In this document: positions 44,606 through 56,910 of the stretch, piece after piece | Position numbering within the stretch: position 1 is the stretch's first letter | How the letters are laid out: the number at the start of each line of letters is the position of its first letter | DNA from: Strigops habroptila | Taxonomy: Eukaryota; Chordata; Aves; Psittaciformes; Psittacidae | Reading direction: 5' to 3' | Assembly: GCF_004027225.2 (NCBI RefSeq) | Contig: NC_044301.2 | Span: 20,192,098-20,256,097 of the forward strand | DNA length: 64,000 bases | Position numbers and translations under genes: made by a program | The notes under the pieces: model-generated | Told to the model about the DNA's origin: nothing | What the model saw: the letters and a program-made list of their open reading frames with translations, nothing else | The model's database searches: none

Positions 44606-45229
44606 TGTCCTGGGTTCAGCAGTAGCAGTCATTTTTTCCTCCTCCTTAGTAGTTGGTGAAGTGCTCTGTTGTCGACTTTAGTCTGGGAACAGTGCTGATA
44701 ACACACCGATGTTTTTAGTTGTTGCTAAGTAATGTTTACTCCGATCAAGGACTTGTTCAGTCTCATGCTCTGCTAGGGAGGAGGGGAAGCCGGGAGGAAG
44801 CAGAGACAGGACACCTGGCCCAAAGTAGCCAAAGGGGTATTCCATACCATGGCACGTCATGCCCAGTATAGAAACTGGGGGGAGTTACCTGGAAGGCCCA
44901 GATCACTGCTCGGGTCAGGCTGCGTATCAGTCGGTGGGTGGTGAGCAATTGTATTGGGCATCACTTGTGTTTATTGTTTTCTTTTCCTTTTCCCCTTTTA
45001 GTTTTATATTCTCTCCCCTTGTTATTTCTCTTATCATTATTGTTGTTGGTGGTAGCAGTAGTGGTTTTGTATTATACCTTAGTTACTGGACTGTTCTTAT
45101 CTCAACCTGTGGGAGTTAGATTCTTCCGATTCCCCTCCCCATCCCTCCGGGAGCGGGAGGAGGAAGAAGGGGGGGAGTGAGCGAACGGCTGCGTGGTTCT
45201 GAGTTTCCGGCTGGGCTTAAACCATGACA
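44606..45229 (+). repeat. 5' LTR of element D (complete)
   Basis: 624 bp, from TGTCCTGGGTTCAGC to AAACCATGACA. Followed by an 8-nt spacer (GTTCTTTT) and the primer-binding site, which defines the LTR end. Confidence 0.93.
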
Positions 45230-45237
45230 GTTCTTTT

Positions 45238-45255
45238 TGGCGCCCAATGTGGGGC
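45238..45255 (+). promoter_or_regulatory. Primer-binding site of element D (tRNA-Lys)
   Basis: TGGCGCCCAATGTGGGGC, one mismatch from the tRNA-Lys1,2 site TGGCGCCCAACGTGGGGC. It defines the family's likely primer. Confidence 0.85.
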
Positions 45256-45803
45256 ACGAAGGATTGAGATAACGGCAGATCTGACCAGAGTGTGTCTAAT
45301 TATATTTGTGATAAGCATTCATTGTTTCAGATTAGTAGTCACTCATCACAGTGCTGATTTATTTGCTCTCAGAGTTGTTGTGCTTGGCCTCAGAGTTTCA
45401 GCATGTCATACCTTACTTGCAGCCAGTATTTGCTGTTTTAGTGTTTATCGGCTGGGGAGCCTGGGCTAAGGTTCTTGTTTCACTGTACTTCATGGTAATG
45501 ACTTGTAATACAATAGACTCATTGATCATGAAACTGGTCTGGCTTGCGTTCCCAGCGTAGTCATCACCTCTATACTTTGGGAGGCATGTAATGGAAATTT
45601 TAGCAATTACACATCATTTTTTTTTTTTCCTCCTCGGGGGGTCAACCTATGAAGGAGACATTCCCTTACACTCCCCGCTCCCCCACCAGGCTATTTACAG
45701 CAGCATTTGAGAGTTCTAAAGGTTTTGAGTATCCTTTCGATACCCTTGAGACCTGCCTGCTGCTTTTGCTGGGAATCAGCATGTTGTTGCAAAGAGTGCA
45801 TGT

Positions 45804-45880
45804 GCTTTACCCACGGCCATACCATCTTGAGAATGCCCAATCTCATCCAATCTTGGAAGCTAAGCAGGGTCAGGCTCGGG
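45804..45880 (+). other. 5S rRNA-derived segment in the leader of element D
   Basis: Reads CCACGGCCATACCATCTTGA, then GCCCAATCTCATCCAATCTT and GGAAGCTAAGCAGGGTCAGG. Vertebrate 5S rRNA has CTACGGCCATACCACCCTGA, GCCCGATCTCGTCTGATCTC and GGAAGCTAAGCAGGGTCGGG. Order and spacing agree, and most changes are C to T or G to A, many at CpG. Sense strand. It includes an almost intact box A (AAGCTAAGCAGGGTC). The match stops at about nt 70 of 5S rRNA. Confidence 0.88.
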
Positions 45881-45960
45881 TCTTATCTAAGGTTAAACGA
45901 TGATCTAAGAGGACCACCAAGAGATCTTCCCTGAGACTGGACAGTCATGAGTGGCAGGGT

Positions 45961-47425
45961 GTGTGGGATAGTGTGGGCAAGTATATAGTCCAGTGGGCCC
46001 CTCCGGTGCTTTGGAAATTCACCCCTGAACAAGTGCGAAATCTGGAAAAACTAGTAGAACACCTAGACAAGTTGTGCTGTTGTTCTGGCTTGGCCTATGC
46101 CTACAGAGCATCTCTGGAAAAAGATGTCTCTGGATCTGATGGCAAAGTAACAGACAACGCAGCTACTCAAACCCCAAGCGCAGCAGCTACCCCAACCCCA
46201 GCAAGAAGCACAGCAGCTACTCAAACCCTGACGAAAGACACTGCAGCCGCTCCAGCTCCAGTGACAGACACTGCAGCTGAAACAAAGGATCAATCCACGC
46301 CAGTATCAGTTGCCCCTATAAGTAAGAGGAAAAGGAAACGAAAGGCATGAAAAAAAACTTGCACAGTGAAGGAAGGTGAAGACGCAACGCATGAACTAGA
46401 GGGGGCGACATCTTAATGAGAGGAATTAGCACAGGAATCAGAGGAAGAGGTAACTTCTGGATCCCTGACCTTGACGGAGCTGCGGAATATGCAAAAAAGA
46501 TTTCAGCCGTCTTCCAAATGAGCACATCATCACCTGGATGCTCCAATGCTGGGACAATGGGGCCCACGGTCATGAACTAGAAGGTAGGGAAGCCAAGCAG
46601 CTGGGATCACTTGCTAGGGAAGGGGGAATTGACAAAGCAGTTGCAAAAGAGAAACTAGCCCTCAGCCTTTGGAGGCGGCTCTTGGCAGCTTTGAAGGAAA
46701 GGTTTCCCTACAAGGATCATGGTATGTGTCACCCAGGCAAGTGGACCACGATAGAGAAAGGCCTCCAGTACCTGAGGGAATTAGCCATTCTAGAGAAGAT
46801 CTATCATAGGCTGGATGCCGGGAATGCACCCATAGATCCAGATGAAGTTGAATGTAGTCAATCCATGTGGCACAAATTTACAGAGAGTGCACCATCATCA
46901 TATGCCAACCCATTTGCAACAATGATCTGGAGTGAGGCAGCAGCACCAACAGCAGATCAAGTGAGTCATCAACTCCAAGAGTTGGAAGACAATCTCACCC
47001 CTTCCATCATTTCAGCTGTGGTAAATCTCCTGTCCCAGGATTTCAAGGAATTAAGAGACGATCTATCCAGCTCCCCGTGTGTACAGACCCGCATCTCAGC
47101 TATTAGAAGGCGTCCTGTTGCCCGAGAGGGAAGGTACAGGAGGTACATGCCACGGGCCACCCTATGGTTTAACCTGCAGGATCTCGGAGAAGACATGAGA
47201 AAGTGGGATGGAAAACCTACCTCAGTTCTGGAGGAACGGGTGTGTGAATTTAAGAGGAAAACAATGGTCAAGGATAATCCTCCCAAGAAAGTTGCTGCTC
47301 CAGTCTTTGGTGAGCAGCTTCCCAGGTGGGGTGGAAGAGCTGATTTTACTCCAACTCCTATGATAAGGAATTCTAATCCCTTTATACAAGAAAATGAGAT
47401 AATGGCAGCCTATGAAGTTGTTTGA
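45961..47425 (+). pseudogene. gag of element D
   Basis: Open stretches 45961-46350 (WDSVGKYIVQWAPPVLWKF, then a Thr/Pro/Ala repeat) and 46538-47425 (295 codons; LSLWRRLLAALKERFPYK, then a basic tail with FGEQLPRWGGRADF). The frame is broken between 46350 and 46538. The last codons are an out-of-place RT end joined by deletion. Confidence 0.8.
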
Positions 47426-47805
47426 GCTGCTTCAGAAGTGAAGCACAGCTCCTCCTTGCAGCCTGGTTTCCCGGGCTGGGCTGGGTGTTCAAAGGCAGGG
47501 TCTCCTCTGCACATCATGCAACTGATGCTACATGGACTAAGTGGGCCGCACTAAGTACGCAACAAGCTTGAATAGGAAATCCCAGTCGTCCAGGCATTCT
47601 AGAAGTCATCATGGACTAGCCAGAGGGCAAAGATTTTGGGATGTCAGCAGGGGAGGAGGTGATGCGTGCTGAAGAGGCCCCACCATATAATAAACTGTCA
47701 GAAGGTGAGAAGCAATATGCCTTATTTACTGATGGGTCCTACCATATTGTGGGAAAGAATCAGAGATAGAAGGCAGCTGTGTGGAGTCCCCTATGACAAG
47801 TAGGC

Positions 47806-48142
47806 CTGCTGACCAATACCCAGCCCAACCTGAGCAACAATCCAGGTCTTCCAGGTGCCTCCCCCAGTTTATATACTGGGCATGACGTGCTGTGGGATGG
47901 AATACCTCTTTGGCTAGTTTGGGTCAGGTGTCCTGTCTCTGCTTCCTCCCAGCTTCTTGTGCCTCTCCTCACTGGCAGAGCATGAGAGACTGAAAAGTCC
48001 TTAATCAGTGTAAGCATTACTTAGCAACAACTGAAAACATAGGTGTGTTATCAGCATTGTTCTCAGACTAAACATGAAAAGCACAGCACTGCACCAGCTA
48101 CTAAGAAGGAGAAAAATAACTGTTACAACTGAACCCAGGACA
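47806..48142 (-). repeat. Partial inverted ERV-L-like LTR
   Basis: Reverse complement of the first half of the family LTR, ending CTGAACCCAGGACA on plus. With the plus-strand LTR of D it forms an inverted pair about 3 kb apart inside the FEM1C intron. Confidence 0.85.
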
Positions 48143-48425
48143 GGCATTTCAAAAGAAAATCAGTGTTTTATGAACACTTTTATGTAGGTGATTAATTTCA
48201 TCTGTGAGGCTGCAAAAATATATACATGTGGTTTATTTTAAACATCTGAAGAAAAAATTATTTAATTTGAAGGATTGACCAGTCCATAAAGTTCAGCAGC
48301 TGAGTGGGTATTTTCAGAAAGAGATCTTTGGTATGATATCACACTGCTATCTTAGTTTAAAAATAAAAATTTAAATTTAATCAAATTTCAGGATAGCAAA
48401 ACTTTCTAAGCATTTTGCAAAATTT

Positions 48426-51297
48426 AGAATCATAGAATCAACTAGGTTGGAAAAGACCTTTGAGTTCATCAAGTCTAACCATTACCCCAGGACTGTGAAG
48501 TCCACCACTAAACCATGTCGCTAAGGGCCTTGTCTACATGGTTTTTGAACATTTTGAGGGACAGTGATTACACTACTTCCCTGGGAAGCCCATTCCAATG
48601 CCTGACTATCCTTTTCGTAAAGAGATTTTTCCTAATATCCAGAGTAAACCTCCCTTGGCACAGCTTGAGGCTGTTTCCTCTTGTCCTGTCACTTGTTACT
48701 TGGGAAAAGAGATCAGCCACCTCCTCCCCCAATCCTCCTTTCAGGTAGTCGTAGAGAGCAATAAGGTTTCCCCTGAGCCTTCTCTTCTTCAGACTAAAAA
48801 GCCCCATTTCCCTCAGCCATTCCTCATAGGCCTTGTGCTCTATGCCCTTCACCTGCTTCGTTGCCCTTCTCTGGACCAACTCAATCTCTCGTAGTGAGGG
48901 GCCCAGAACTGAACACACTATTCGAGGTGTGGCCTCACCAGTGTCGAGTACAGGTGGATTATCACTTCCCTAGTCCTACTGGTCACACTATTTCTCATAC
49001 AAGCCAGGATGCCGTTGGCCTTCTTGGCTGCCTGGGCACAAGCTGGCTCATGTTCAGCCAGCTGTCAGTCAGCACCCCCAGGTTCTTTTCTGATGACCAG
49101 CTTTCCAGCCACTCTTCCCCAAGTCTGTAGCATTGCATGGGGTTGTTGTGGCCCAAGTGCAGGACCTGGCACTTTGCCTTGTTGAACCTCATCCCACTGG
49201 CCACAACCCATCGATCCAGCCTGTCCAGATCCCTCTGCAGAGCCTTCCTATCCTCCAGCATATCTACACTCCCACAAAACTAGATGTGACACCATTCACC
49301 ACCATTCTTTGGCTTCTGCCATCCAGTCAGTTTTTTACTCGGCAAAGAATGCACCTATCCAGGCCATGAGCAGCCAGTTTCTCCAGGAGAATGCTGTGGG
49401 AGACAGTGTCAAATGTTTTACTAAAGTCCAAATAGTCAACGTCTACAGCCTTGCCCTCATCAACCATGCAGGTCATCTTATCGTAGGAGATCAGGTTGGT
49501 CAAGCAGGACCTGCCCTTTGTGAACCCATGCTGATTGGGCCTGATTCCCCCATTTTCCTTCCCGTGCTTTATGATCTCACTTAGGATGATCTGCTCCATG
49601 ACCTTCCCTGGCACTGAGGTCAGGCTGACAGGCCTATCATTTCTGGGGTCCTCCTTCCTGACCTTTTTGTAGAGAGGCCTCATGTTGGCCAACGTCCAAT
49701 CCTCTGGGACCTGCCCACTAGACCAGGACTGCTGATAAATGATGGAGAGTGGCTCGGTGATCTCCTCTGCCAGCTCCTTCAGCACTCTTGGGTGGAACCC
49801 ATCTGGCCCCATAGACTTGTGTACATCTAAGTGGTGCAGGAGGTCACTAACCATTTCTTCCTGTATTATGGAGACTTTAATCAGCTCCCCATCTCTGCCA
49901 TCCAACTCGGAGAACTGAGTACCCTGAGGATGGCTGGTGTGACTATTAAAGACAGAGGCAAAGGTGACATTGAGTACCTCAGTCTTTTCCTCATCCTCAG
50001 TCACTAGGTTTCCCCCGGTATCCAGTAAAGGACGGAGGTTCTCCTTGGCCCTCCTTTTATTGCTAATATATTTGTAAAAATATTTTTTGTTATCTTTTAT
50101 GGCAGTGGCCAGATTTAGTTCCAGATGTGCCTTTGCCTTTCTAATTTTCTCCCTGCATAACCTAAGAACATCCTTGTGCTCCTCAAGGGTGACAGCCCCT
50201 TCTTCCACAGGTGATAGATTCTCTTTTTTTTTCCTGAGTTCCTGCAATATCTCCCTGTTCAGCCAGGCTGGTCTTATTCCCCGCTGGTTCAACTTTCGGA
50301 ACATGGGGACTGCCTGATCCTGCACCTTGAAGATTTCATTCTTGAAGAGTGTCCAGCCTTCCTGGATCCCTGTTGTGGTTTAAACCCAGGCAGCAACTAA
50401 GTACCATGCAGCCACTCACTCACCCCCCTCCTTTCCCCCTCCCTGGGCAGGATGGGGAGGAGAATCGAAAGAATGTAAAACCTGCGGGTTGAGATAAGAA
50501 CAGTTTAATAACTAAAGTACAATATAATACTAACACTACTACTAATAATAATGATAAGGGAAATAACAAGGGGAGATAATATAAAACTTAGAGGGGAAAG
50601 GAAAAAAACCCAATAAACACAAGAGATGCACAGTACAATTGCTCGCCACCCACTGACCGATACACAGCCTATCCCCAAGCAGTGATCGGTGCCTTCTGGC
50701 TAACTCCCCCCACTTTATATAGTGAGCATATAACATGCTCACTATGGAATACCCCTTTGGCTAGTTTGGGTCAGGTGTCCTGTCTCTGCTCCCTCCTGGC
50801 TTCTTGTGCCCCTCCTCACTGGCAGAGCATGAGAGGCTGAAAAGTCCTTGATCACAGTAAGTGCTACTGAGTAACAACTGAAACATTGGTGTATTATCTT
50901 CATTATTCTCACACTAAAGCCAAAGCACAGCCCTGTACCAGCTACTAGGAAGAAAATTAACTCTATCCCAGCCAAAACCAGGACAACCCCTTTGTCCTTC
51001 TGTACTGTTCCCCTAGGCATTCTGCTGATCAGCGTCCTAAACAGGCCAAAGTCAGCCCTCCGGAAGTCTAAGATGGAGGTTTTGTTGACCTTCTTGCTGA
51101 CTTCTCCAAGGATCAAAAATTCTATCTTTTCGTGATTGCTTTGCCCAAGATGGCCTCCAACCATCACATCTCCCACCAGTGTTTCTCTGTTTGCGAACAG
51201 CAAATCTAGCTGGGAGTCTCCCCTAGTTGGCTCACTCACCAGTTGGGTCAGGAAGCTGTCTTCCACACCCTCCAAGAACCTTCTGGATAGATTTTTT
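48426..51297 (-). mobile_element. CR1 LINE (long), with a nested LTR
   Basis: Minus strand. The plus-strand left end is the CR1 tail (AATCATAGAATCAACTAGG). ORF2 pieces: 48918-48568 (C-terminus), 49261-48995, and 50325-49327 (332 codons; linker and RT with [30 protein letters not shown] and KGRSCLTNL), then endonuclease end (51275-50990; GGHLGQSNHEKIEF). The RT catalytic motif region near 49270-49310 is deleted. The endonuclease start is missing (5' truncation near 51297). Confidence 0.92.
50371..50985 (-). repeat. ERV-L-like solo LTR with 5-bp target duplication, inside the CR1
   Basis: 615 bp, TGTTGTGGTTTAAACCC to AAAACCAGGACA on plus. Flanks ATCCC (50366-50370) and ACCCC (50986-50990) are a 5-bp duplication with one change. 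CR1 sequence is contiguous across it (TTCCTGGATCCC / CCTTTGTCCTTC). Confidence 0.88.
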
Positions 51298-51782
51298 TTT
51301 TTAGGAAGTGGGTGTAGTTAATATTCTTTCCTCCACATGTCACAAGCTTCCAGCCTATTTTGAGAATAATTTGCCTCTGACATAGAAAGACATAACTTCA
51401 TTAGACACACTTTCCTAGATGAGTGGTAAGACTGGATAGTTAGGGAATTAGTTCTGTGGTACATGAAGCATTCATGTAATGTTCATACTACTCTATTAAA
51501 GTAGGAATATAATGAGGGAATGAAACTATGACATCAATTTCATTTTTTTTTTACCTAATTTGCCTTTGAGATTTGGCTTATTTCATTTTATTCTTGTATT
51601 TAGTTAGAGAACATTATTAAGTAGTACGAATAGTAGAGTTTTATATAGATATAAAGCAGTATTAACAATGCAATATACTGCAATATAACAGTACCTTCTT
51701 TAGCAGAGAAGTGCTGCGACTAGCATAATATTTCCAGTCAAATTTTATTCTTGTGCAAGAATGAGAAGTTTCTCGTCGTTGG
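51298..51782. other. FEM1C intron, no feature seen
   Basis: AT-rich, no recognisable repeat. Confidence 0.55.
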
Positions 51783-52187
51783 AATCATAGAATGGCTTGG
51801 GTTGGAAAGGACGTTAGAGATCATCTAGTTCCAACCCCCCTGCCATAGGCAGGGACACCTTCCACTAGACCAGGTTGCTAAACCCCGTCCAATCTGGTCT
51901 TGAACACAGCGAGGGATGGGGCATATACAACTTCTCTGGGCAACCTGTTCCAGTGCCTCACCACCCTCACAGTAAAGAACTTCTTCCTAATATCTAATCT
52001 AAATCTCCCCTCTATCAGCTTAAAGCCATTCATCTTTGTCCTATCACTGCACGTCCTTATGAAAAAGTCCCTCTTTCACCAGCTTTCTTGTAGGCCCCCT
52101 TTAGGTACTGGAAGGTTGCTCTAAGGTCTCCCCTGAGCCTTCTCTTCTCCAGGCTGAACAAGCCCAACTCTCTCAGCCTGTCCACCT
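51783..52187 (-). mobile_element. CR1 LINE 3' fragment
   Basis: Plus-strand left end AATCATAGAATGGCTTGGG, then the CR1 3' hairpin and the last about 100 codons of ORF2 with frameshifts. It stops near 52187. More diverged than the 53151 and 60389 copies, so probably older. Confidence 0.88.
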
Positions 52188-53150
52188 AGTTCCATGTGAT
52201 TTTAGCTAGCTTCTACATGTGATCAAATTCCAGCAGATCACTTAAGAATTAAAAATGCGTTAAGAAAATTTTATGAAGTCTGCTTTGAAATAATCATCCT
52301 TAACTTAAAGAATGCTTAAAAAAATTGTCCAATATCTCTGTATATTTTTCTTAGCTGCTTATCAGAGAGAATGACTTTCAAAGGGCATTTGCTGCTTTTC
52401 AGCCTATTTCCTCTTTAATACAGTAGTAGATATAATGTCAATTTTAATATTTTACAAAAATTGGATTGACCTAACTGCAGAATTACATATATAGTATTCA
52501 GGCACTGTTTACTCCTGTCACTATAGACAATATAGTATTTTTGAAGTGGTTAATAGTTGATTTGCCATCCTTATCCAGTTGGATTTATAGGTAATGTGGA
52601 ACATAGACCTTGAATTAGATAGCAAGGCTAACTGCCATGTCCTCTTAAATTCTTCCTCAAATTTAACACTTGATAATTGCTAGGTAGGTGTCTGGAATTC
52701 TCGTTAATTCTTAAGCTTGGGTTTTGTGTGTGTTTTGTTGGTTGGTGTGTTTTTTTTCTTTTTTAAGTTGGCAGCTCTATATCCATCTATGTGCCCATGT
52801 CCACTTTTAGTTTATAGAAGCTTGTATTCTTATATTTCCTTCCTGCTGGTGTTCTATCCAGTCAAACTGAAGTGAGGTGCAGCCACTAAAAATTAGTGGT
52901 GATCACTTTCCTTTATTGTTTTGTGCATTGCATGGAATAACTGTGGTCTCTAAGGTCTACTACAATATAAGTAGCTAAAAAATTACCCTACTTCTGATAT
53001 GCTGTTAATAACCACTGTTTGAGTAAATAATTATACTACTAATAAAAAAGCAAATCTCTTAATGAAGGAGATCCAGGTGAAGAGAGTACTGAAAATACTT
53101 GGTGGTTTAGGAATATTTCCATGAGTTCTGCATATCTCCATTGTAAATTA
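52188..53150. other. FEM1C intron, no feature seen
   Basis: AT-rich single-copy-looking sequence without ORFs worth naming. Confidence 0.55.
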
Positions 53151-54312
53151 TAGAATCATAGAATAGTAAGTGTTGGAAAGGACCTTAAGATCATCTAGTT
53201 CCAACCCCCCTGACATGGGCAGGGACACCACGCACTAAACCATGTCACCCAAGACTCCATCCAACCTGGCCTTGAACACCGCCAGGAATGGAGCATTCAC
53301 AACTTCCTTGGGCAACCGATTCCAGTGCCTCACCACCCTCACTGTAAAGAATTTCTTCCTTATCTCTAACCTAAACTTCCCCTGTTTAAGTATGAACCTG
53401 TTACCCCTTGTCCTATCAATACAGTCCCTAATGAAGAGCCCCTCCCCAACATCCTTGTAGGCCCCCTTCAGATACTGGAAGGCTGCTATGAGGTCTCCAC
53501 ACAGCCTTCTCTTCTCCAGGCTGAACAGCCCCAACTTTCTCAGCCTGTCTTCATATGGGAGGTGCTCCAGCCCCCTTATCATCCTTTTGGCCCTCCTCTG
53601 GACTTGTTCCAACAGTTCCATGTCCTTTTTATGTTGAGGACACCAGAACTGTCCACAATACTCCAAGTGAGGTCTCACGAGAGCAGAGGGGCAGGATCAC
53701 CTCCTTCAACCTGCTGGTCATGCTTCTTTTGATGCAGCCCAGGATACGGTTGGCTTTCTGGGCTGCAAGTGCACACTGAAGCCGGCTCATGTTAAGCTTC
53801 TCGTCAACCAACACCCCCAAGTCCTTTTCTGCAGGGCTGCTCTGAATCTCTTCTCTGCCCAACCTGTAGCTGTGCCTGGGATTGCCCCCACCCAGGTGTA
53901 GGACCTTGCACTTGGCTTGGTTAAACTTCATAAGGTTGGCATTGGCCCACCTCACAAGCATGTCAAGGTCCCTCTGGATGGCATCCCTTCCCTCCAGCGT
54001 ATCAACCGAACCACACAGCTTGGTGTCATTGGCAAACTTGCTGAGGGCGCATCAATCCCACTGTCCATGTCGCTGACAAAGATGTTGAACAAGACAGGTC
54101 CCAACACTGATCCCTGAGGGACACCACTCGTTACTGTTTTCCAACTGGACATTGAGCCGTTGACCACAACTCTTTGCGTGCGGCCATCCAGCCAATTCTT
54201 TATCCACCGAGTGGTCCATCTATCACATTGATGTCTCTCCAATTCAGAGAAAAGGATGTCGTGCGGGACAGTGTCAAATGCTTTGCACAAGTCCAGGTAG
54301 ATGACGTCAACG
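53151..54312 (-). mobile_element. CR1 LINE 3' part
   Basis: Plus-strand left end TAGAATCATAGAATAGTAAG. ORFs 54290-53952, 53961-53629 and 53678-53235 cover RT ([20 protein letters not shown]) to the end of ORF2 with two frameshifts. 5' truncation at the FDTVPHD-upstream site (GTCCAGGTAGATGACGTC). Confidence 0.93.
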
Positions 54313-56189
54313 AATTATTAATGTCAAATAACGAATTAAGTTAATGACATTTAAACTGTTGGTTTGTAATTGAATTTATGTAGACAATGGCTAAGCTTAA
54401 TTTGTGTGAGTTTTTGCGCTATCAATGTCTGGCAATGTCTGCATGCATGTCTGGCATCTGGTAAGAGTGTAAAGGGGAAGGTTATATGTGTAATATGAAT
54501 AGCTGCCATTGATCCTATTGTCAAAGCTAGCAAGATGTATATCAGTAGTTGTTAAACAATTGTAAGAACTTTGGTGTTACTGGTGCATTTTGATTTGTCT
54601 TAAAAATATTTACTTGAAAGTAGAAAATAAAGGATTGTGAATGATTGATAATATATAAAGATGAAATAGTTGTGGCCTAAGGATGACTCTTGTATTTCAA
54701 CGAGTACAGTATGTTCTGTAATAAAAGATTTTTGAGAGGGTTTTTTTTATTTTTTGAATCAACCAACACCTCAAATATAACTTAAACTCTGTACAGTAAT
54801 ATTTCAAAATTTAAATGTTAAATATGCCCAGCTAACACAAGATTCTGACGTACATTGGTACAAGCACTTGTAGTTCTGAATCTCTTTCATCCCAGGCCAT
54901 ATCTAGATTGGCATTGGAATTGGCACCCACCAAAAGACCTTTCTGGTGTTTCAGAGCTCTGCTGTGAGTGAGGTAGTATGGACTTGAATGCACCCTAAAC
55001 TGGCTACATTAATTGGTGGCTCAGCCTACACCCAGCTGGATCTGGTTTTGGCTTCATCACTGAGTATTCCAGAAGTGCAGATGGCCTGAAGAGCCAGTCA
55101 GTATTTACTTGTGGTTTGACAGCTATAGTTAAGTTTTAACTAGATTTTCTCCAGCACAGCAAGATGACTTTTATAATGTGTCTGTGTATCGGCAAGCTGG
55201 TTTTGTATATTTGTCTGCTTTTGATCTCTTTCTATTTTAGGATTTTAAAGGTCTCATGCTTGTCAATCTGGAGGTATGAACAGTTTTCCATAATAAAGAA
55301 GGAATTACAGTTAATAAATTACAGTTGACAAACCAAACTTTAATCCACATAAATTTGGAAAAATATCTGCTCTTGTGACTGGAAATTTTGTTGGTCTCTG
55401 TAGAAACTGTAGTGTGACCAGACCAGCTTATAGGTGAAGCTCCTATCACTGCCTTAATGCTCCCATTAGTGACAAAGGTTGCCTAGGGTATTTGAGACTG
55501 AAAATCACTTCCTATTAAGACCTGGGTTTAGTTTCATGAGTCTTGATCTAACAGATTGTTTTGGGTATCAGTTTGTGTGAGGTGTCTTCCTCAGCTTATT
55601 TTTTTGGTAAGAGCTAGTAAAACAGTTGGCTGCTACTCAGAAACATGTTGGAAAAAGAACACTTAGGAAGTTAAGCTCACTGTATATTAATAAACAATCT
55701 AATGTTTTGTGGTTTGTTTGGTTTTTTGTGTATATGTGGTTGGGGTTTTTTTATTTGTTTTGTTTGTGGGTTGTGTTTGTGGTATTTTTTTAATGTTTGG
55801 AACTTACACTCAAAAAATTGTTTGAGGCGACAAAATGTGGTCACAGCTCCTACTGTAATTGTAAAAACCTGTTAATCTTTATTCATAATCTTAAAAATAG
55901 GGTTTTGTGCACCTTTGGTATGGATTTGATTAGTGTGGTAGCTAAATTCTTATTATGCAGTGTGTTTCGATTGAGACTTGGTTTGTCTTGAATAACTACT
56001 GTTCATCCTTACTACTGTCTTTCTGCTAACTGGAATCGAGAGTGATAAGCAAGTCTTGAAATGCGTTGACAATTTTTCTTCTGATGGGCCACAAACAAGT
56101 ATGAGGAAGAAGCAGCAGATTAATTTACATGTAAAGTTTCAGAAAGTGAAAGATTAGAAGAGAAAGTGAGGAAGGGATGGTTGGAATAC
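54313..56189. other. FEM1C intron, no gene seen
   Basis: About 1.9 kb AT-rich DNA. Short T/G simple repeats near 55710-55790. No recognisable gene or mobile element. Confidence 0.55.
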
Positions 56190-56409
56190 TGTCCTGGGTT
56201 CAGCTGTAACAGTTATTTTTCTCCTTCTTAGTAGCTGGTGCATTGCTATGTTATTCATGTTTAGTCTGAGAACAACGCTGATAACACCCCAGTGTTTTAG
56301 TTGTTGCTAAGTAACGCTTACCCCGATCAAGACCTTTATCAGTCTCTCATGCTCTGCCAGTGAGGAGGGGCACAAGAAGCCGGGAGGAATACATTGATGA
56401 CATTATTGT

Positions 56410-56910
56410 GTGGGGCGATACAGCAGAAGAATTGAGTCAGACAATGGGACTCATTTCCGGAACAACCTTATGGACACTTGGGCCAAAGAGCACGGTATTG
56501 AGTGGATATATCACATCCCCTATCATGCACCAGCCTCTGGGAAAATCAAACGGTACAATGGGCTGTTAAAAACTACACTGAGAGCAATGGGTGGTGGGAC
56601 TTTCAAACACTGGGATACACATTTAGCAAAAGCCACCTGGTTGGTCAACATGAGGGGATCTGCCAACAGGGCTGGACAAGCCCAATCAGAACTTTTACGT
56701 ACCGTAGAGTGGGATAAAGTTCCTGTGGTGCACCTAAAGAATTTGTTGGGGAAGACAGTCTGGGTTATTCCTGCTTCAGGTAAAGGCAAACCCACTCGTG
56801 GGGTTGCTTTTGCTCAGGGACCTGGATATACTTGGTGGGTAATGCAGGAAGATGGGGAAGTCCGATGTGTACCTCAAGGGGATTTAATTTTGGGGGAAAG
56901 CAGCCAATGA
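56410..56910 (+). pseudogene. Integrase fragment of element E
   Basis: Open 166-codon stretch. Second catalytic Asp in [24 protein letters not shown] (with a Lys where retroviral integrases have the catalytic Glu), and a C-terminal domain ending GDLILGESSQ. The first catalytic Asp is deleted. Confidence 0.85.

Larger units (their letters stand above)
44606..47805 (+). mobile_element. ERV-L-like element D in the FEM1C intron
   Basis: Complete 5' LTR (44606-45229), primer-binding site (45238-45255), leader with a 5S-rRNA-like segment (45804-45880), and gag (45961-47425). The gag tail jumps directly to the end of RT (the EIMAAYEVV match) because protease and RT are deleted near 47392. A remnant of RNase H then follows to about 47805, where an inverted LTR piece takes over. 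Best-preserved 5' region of the family here, same strand as FEM1C. Confidence 0.88.
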
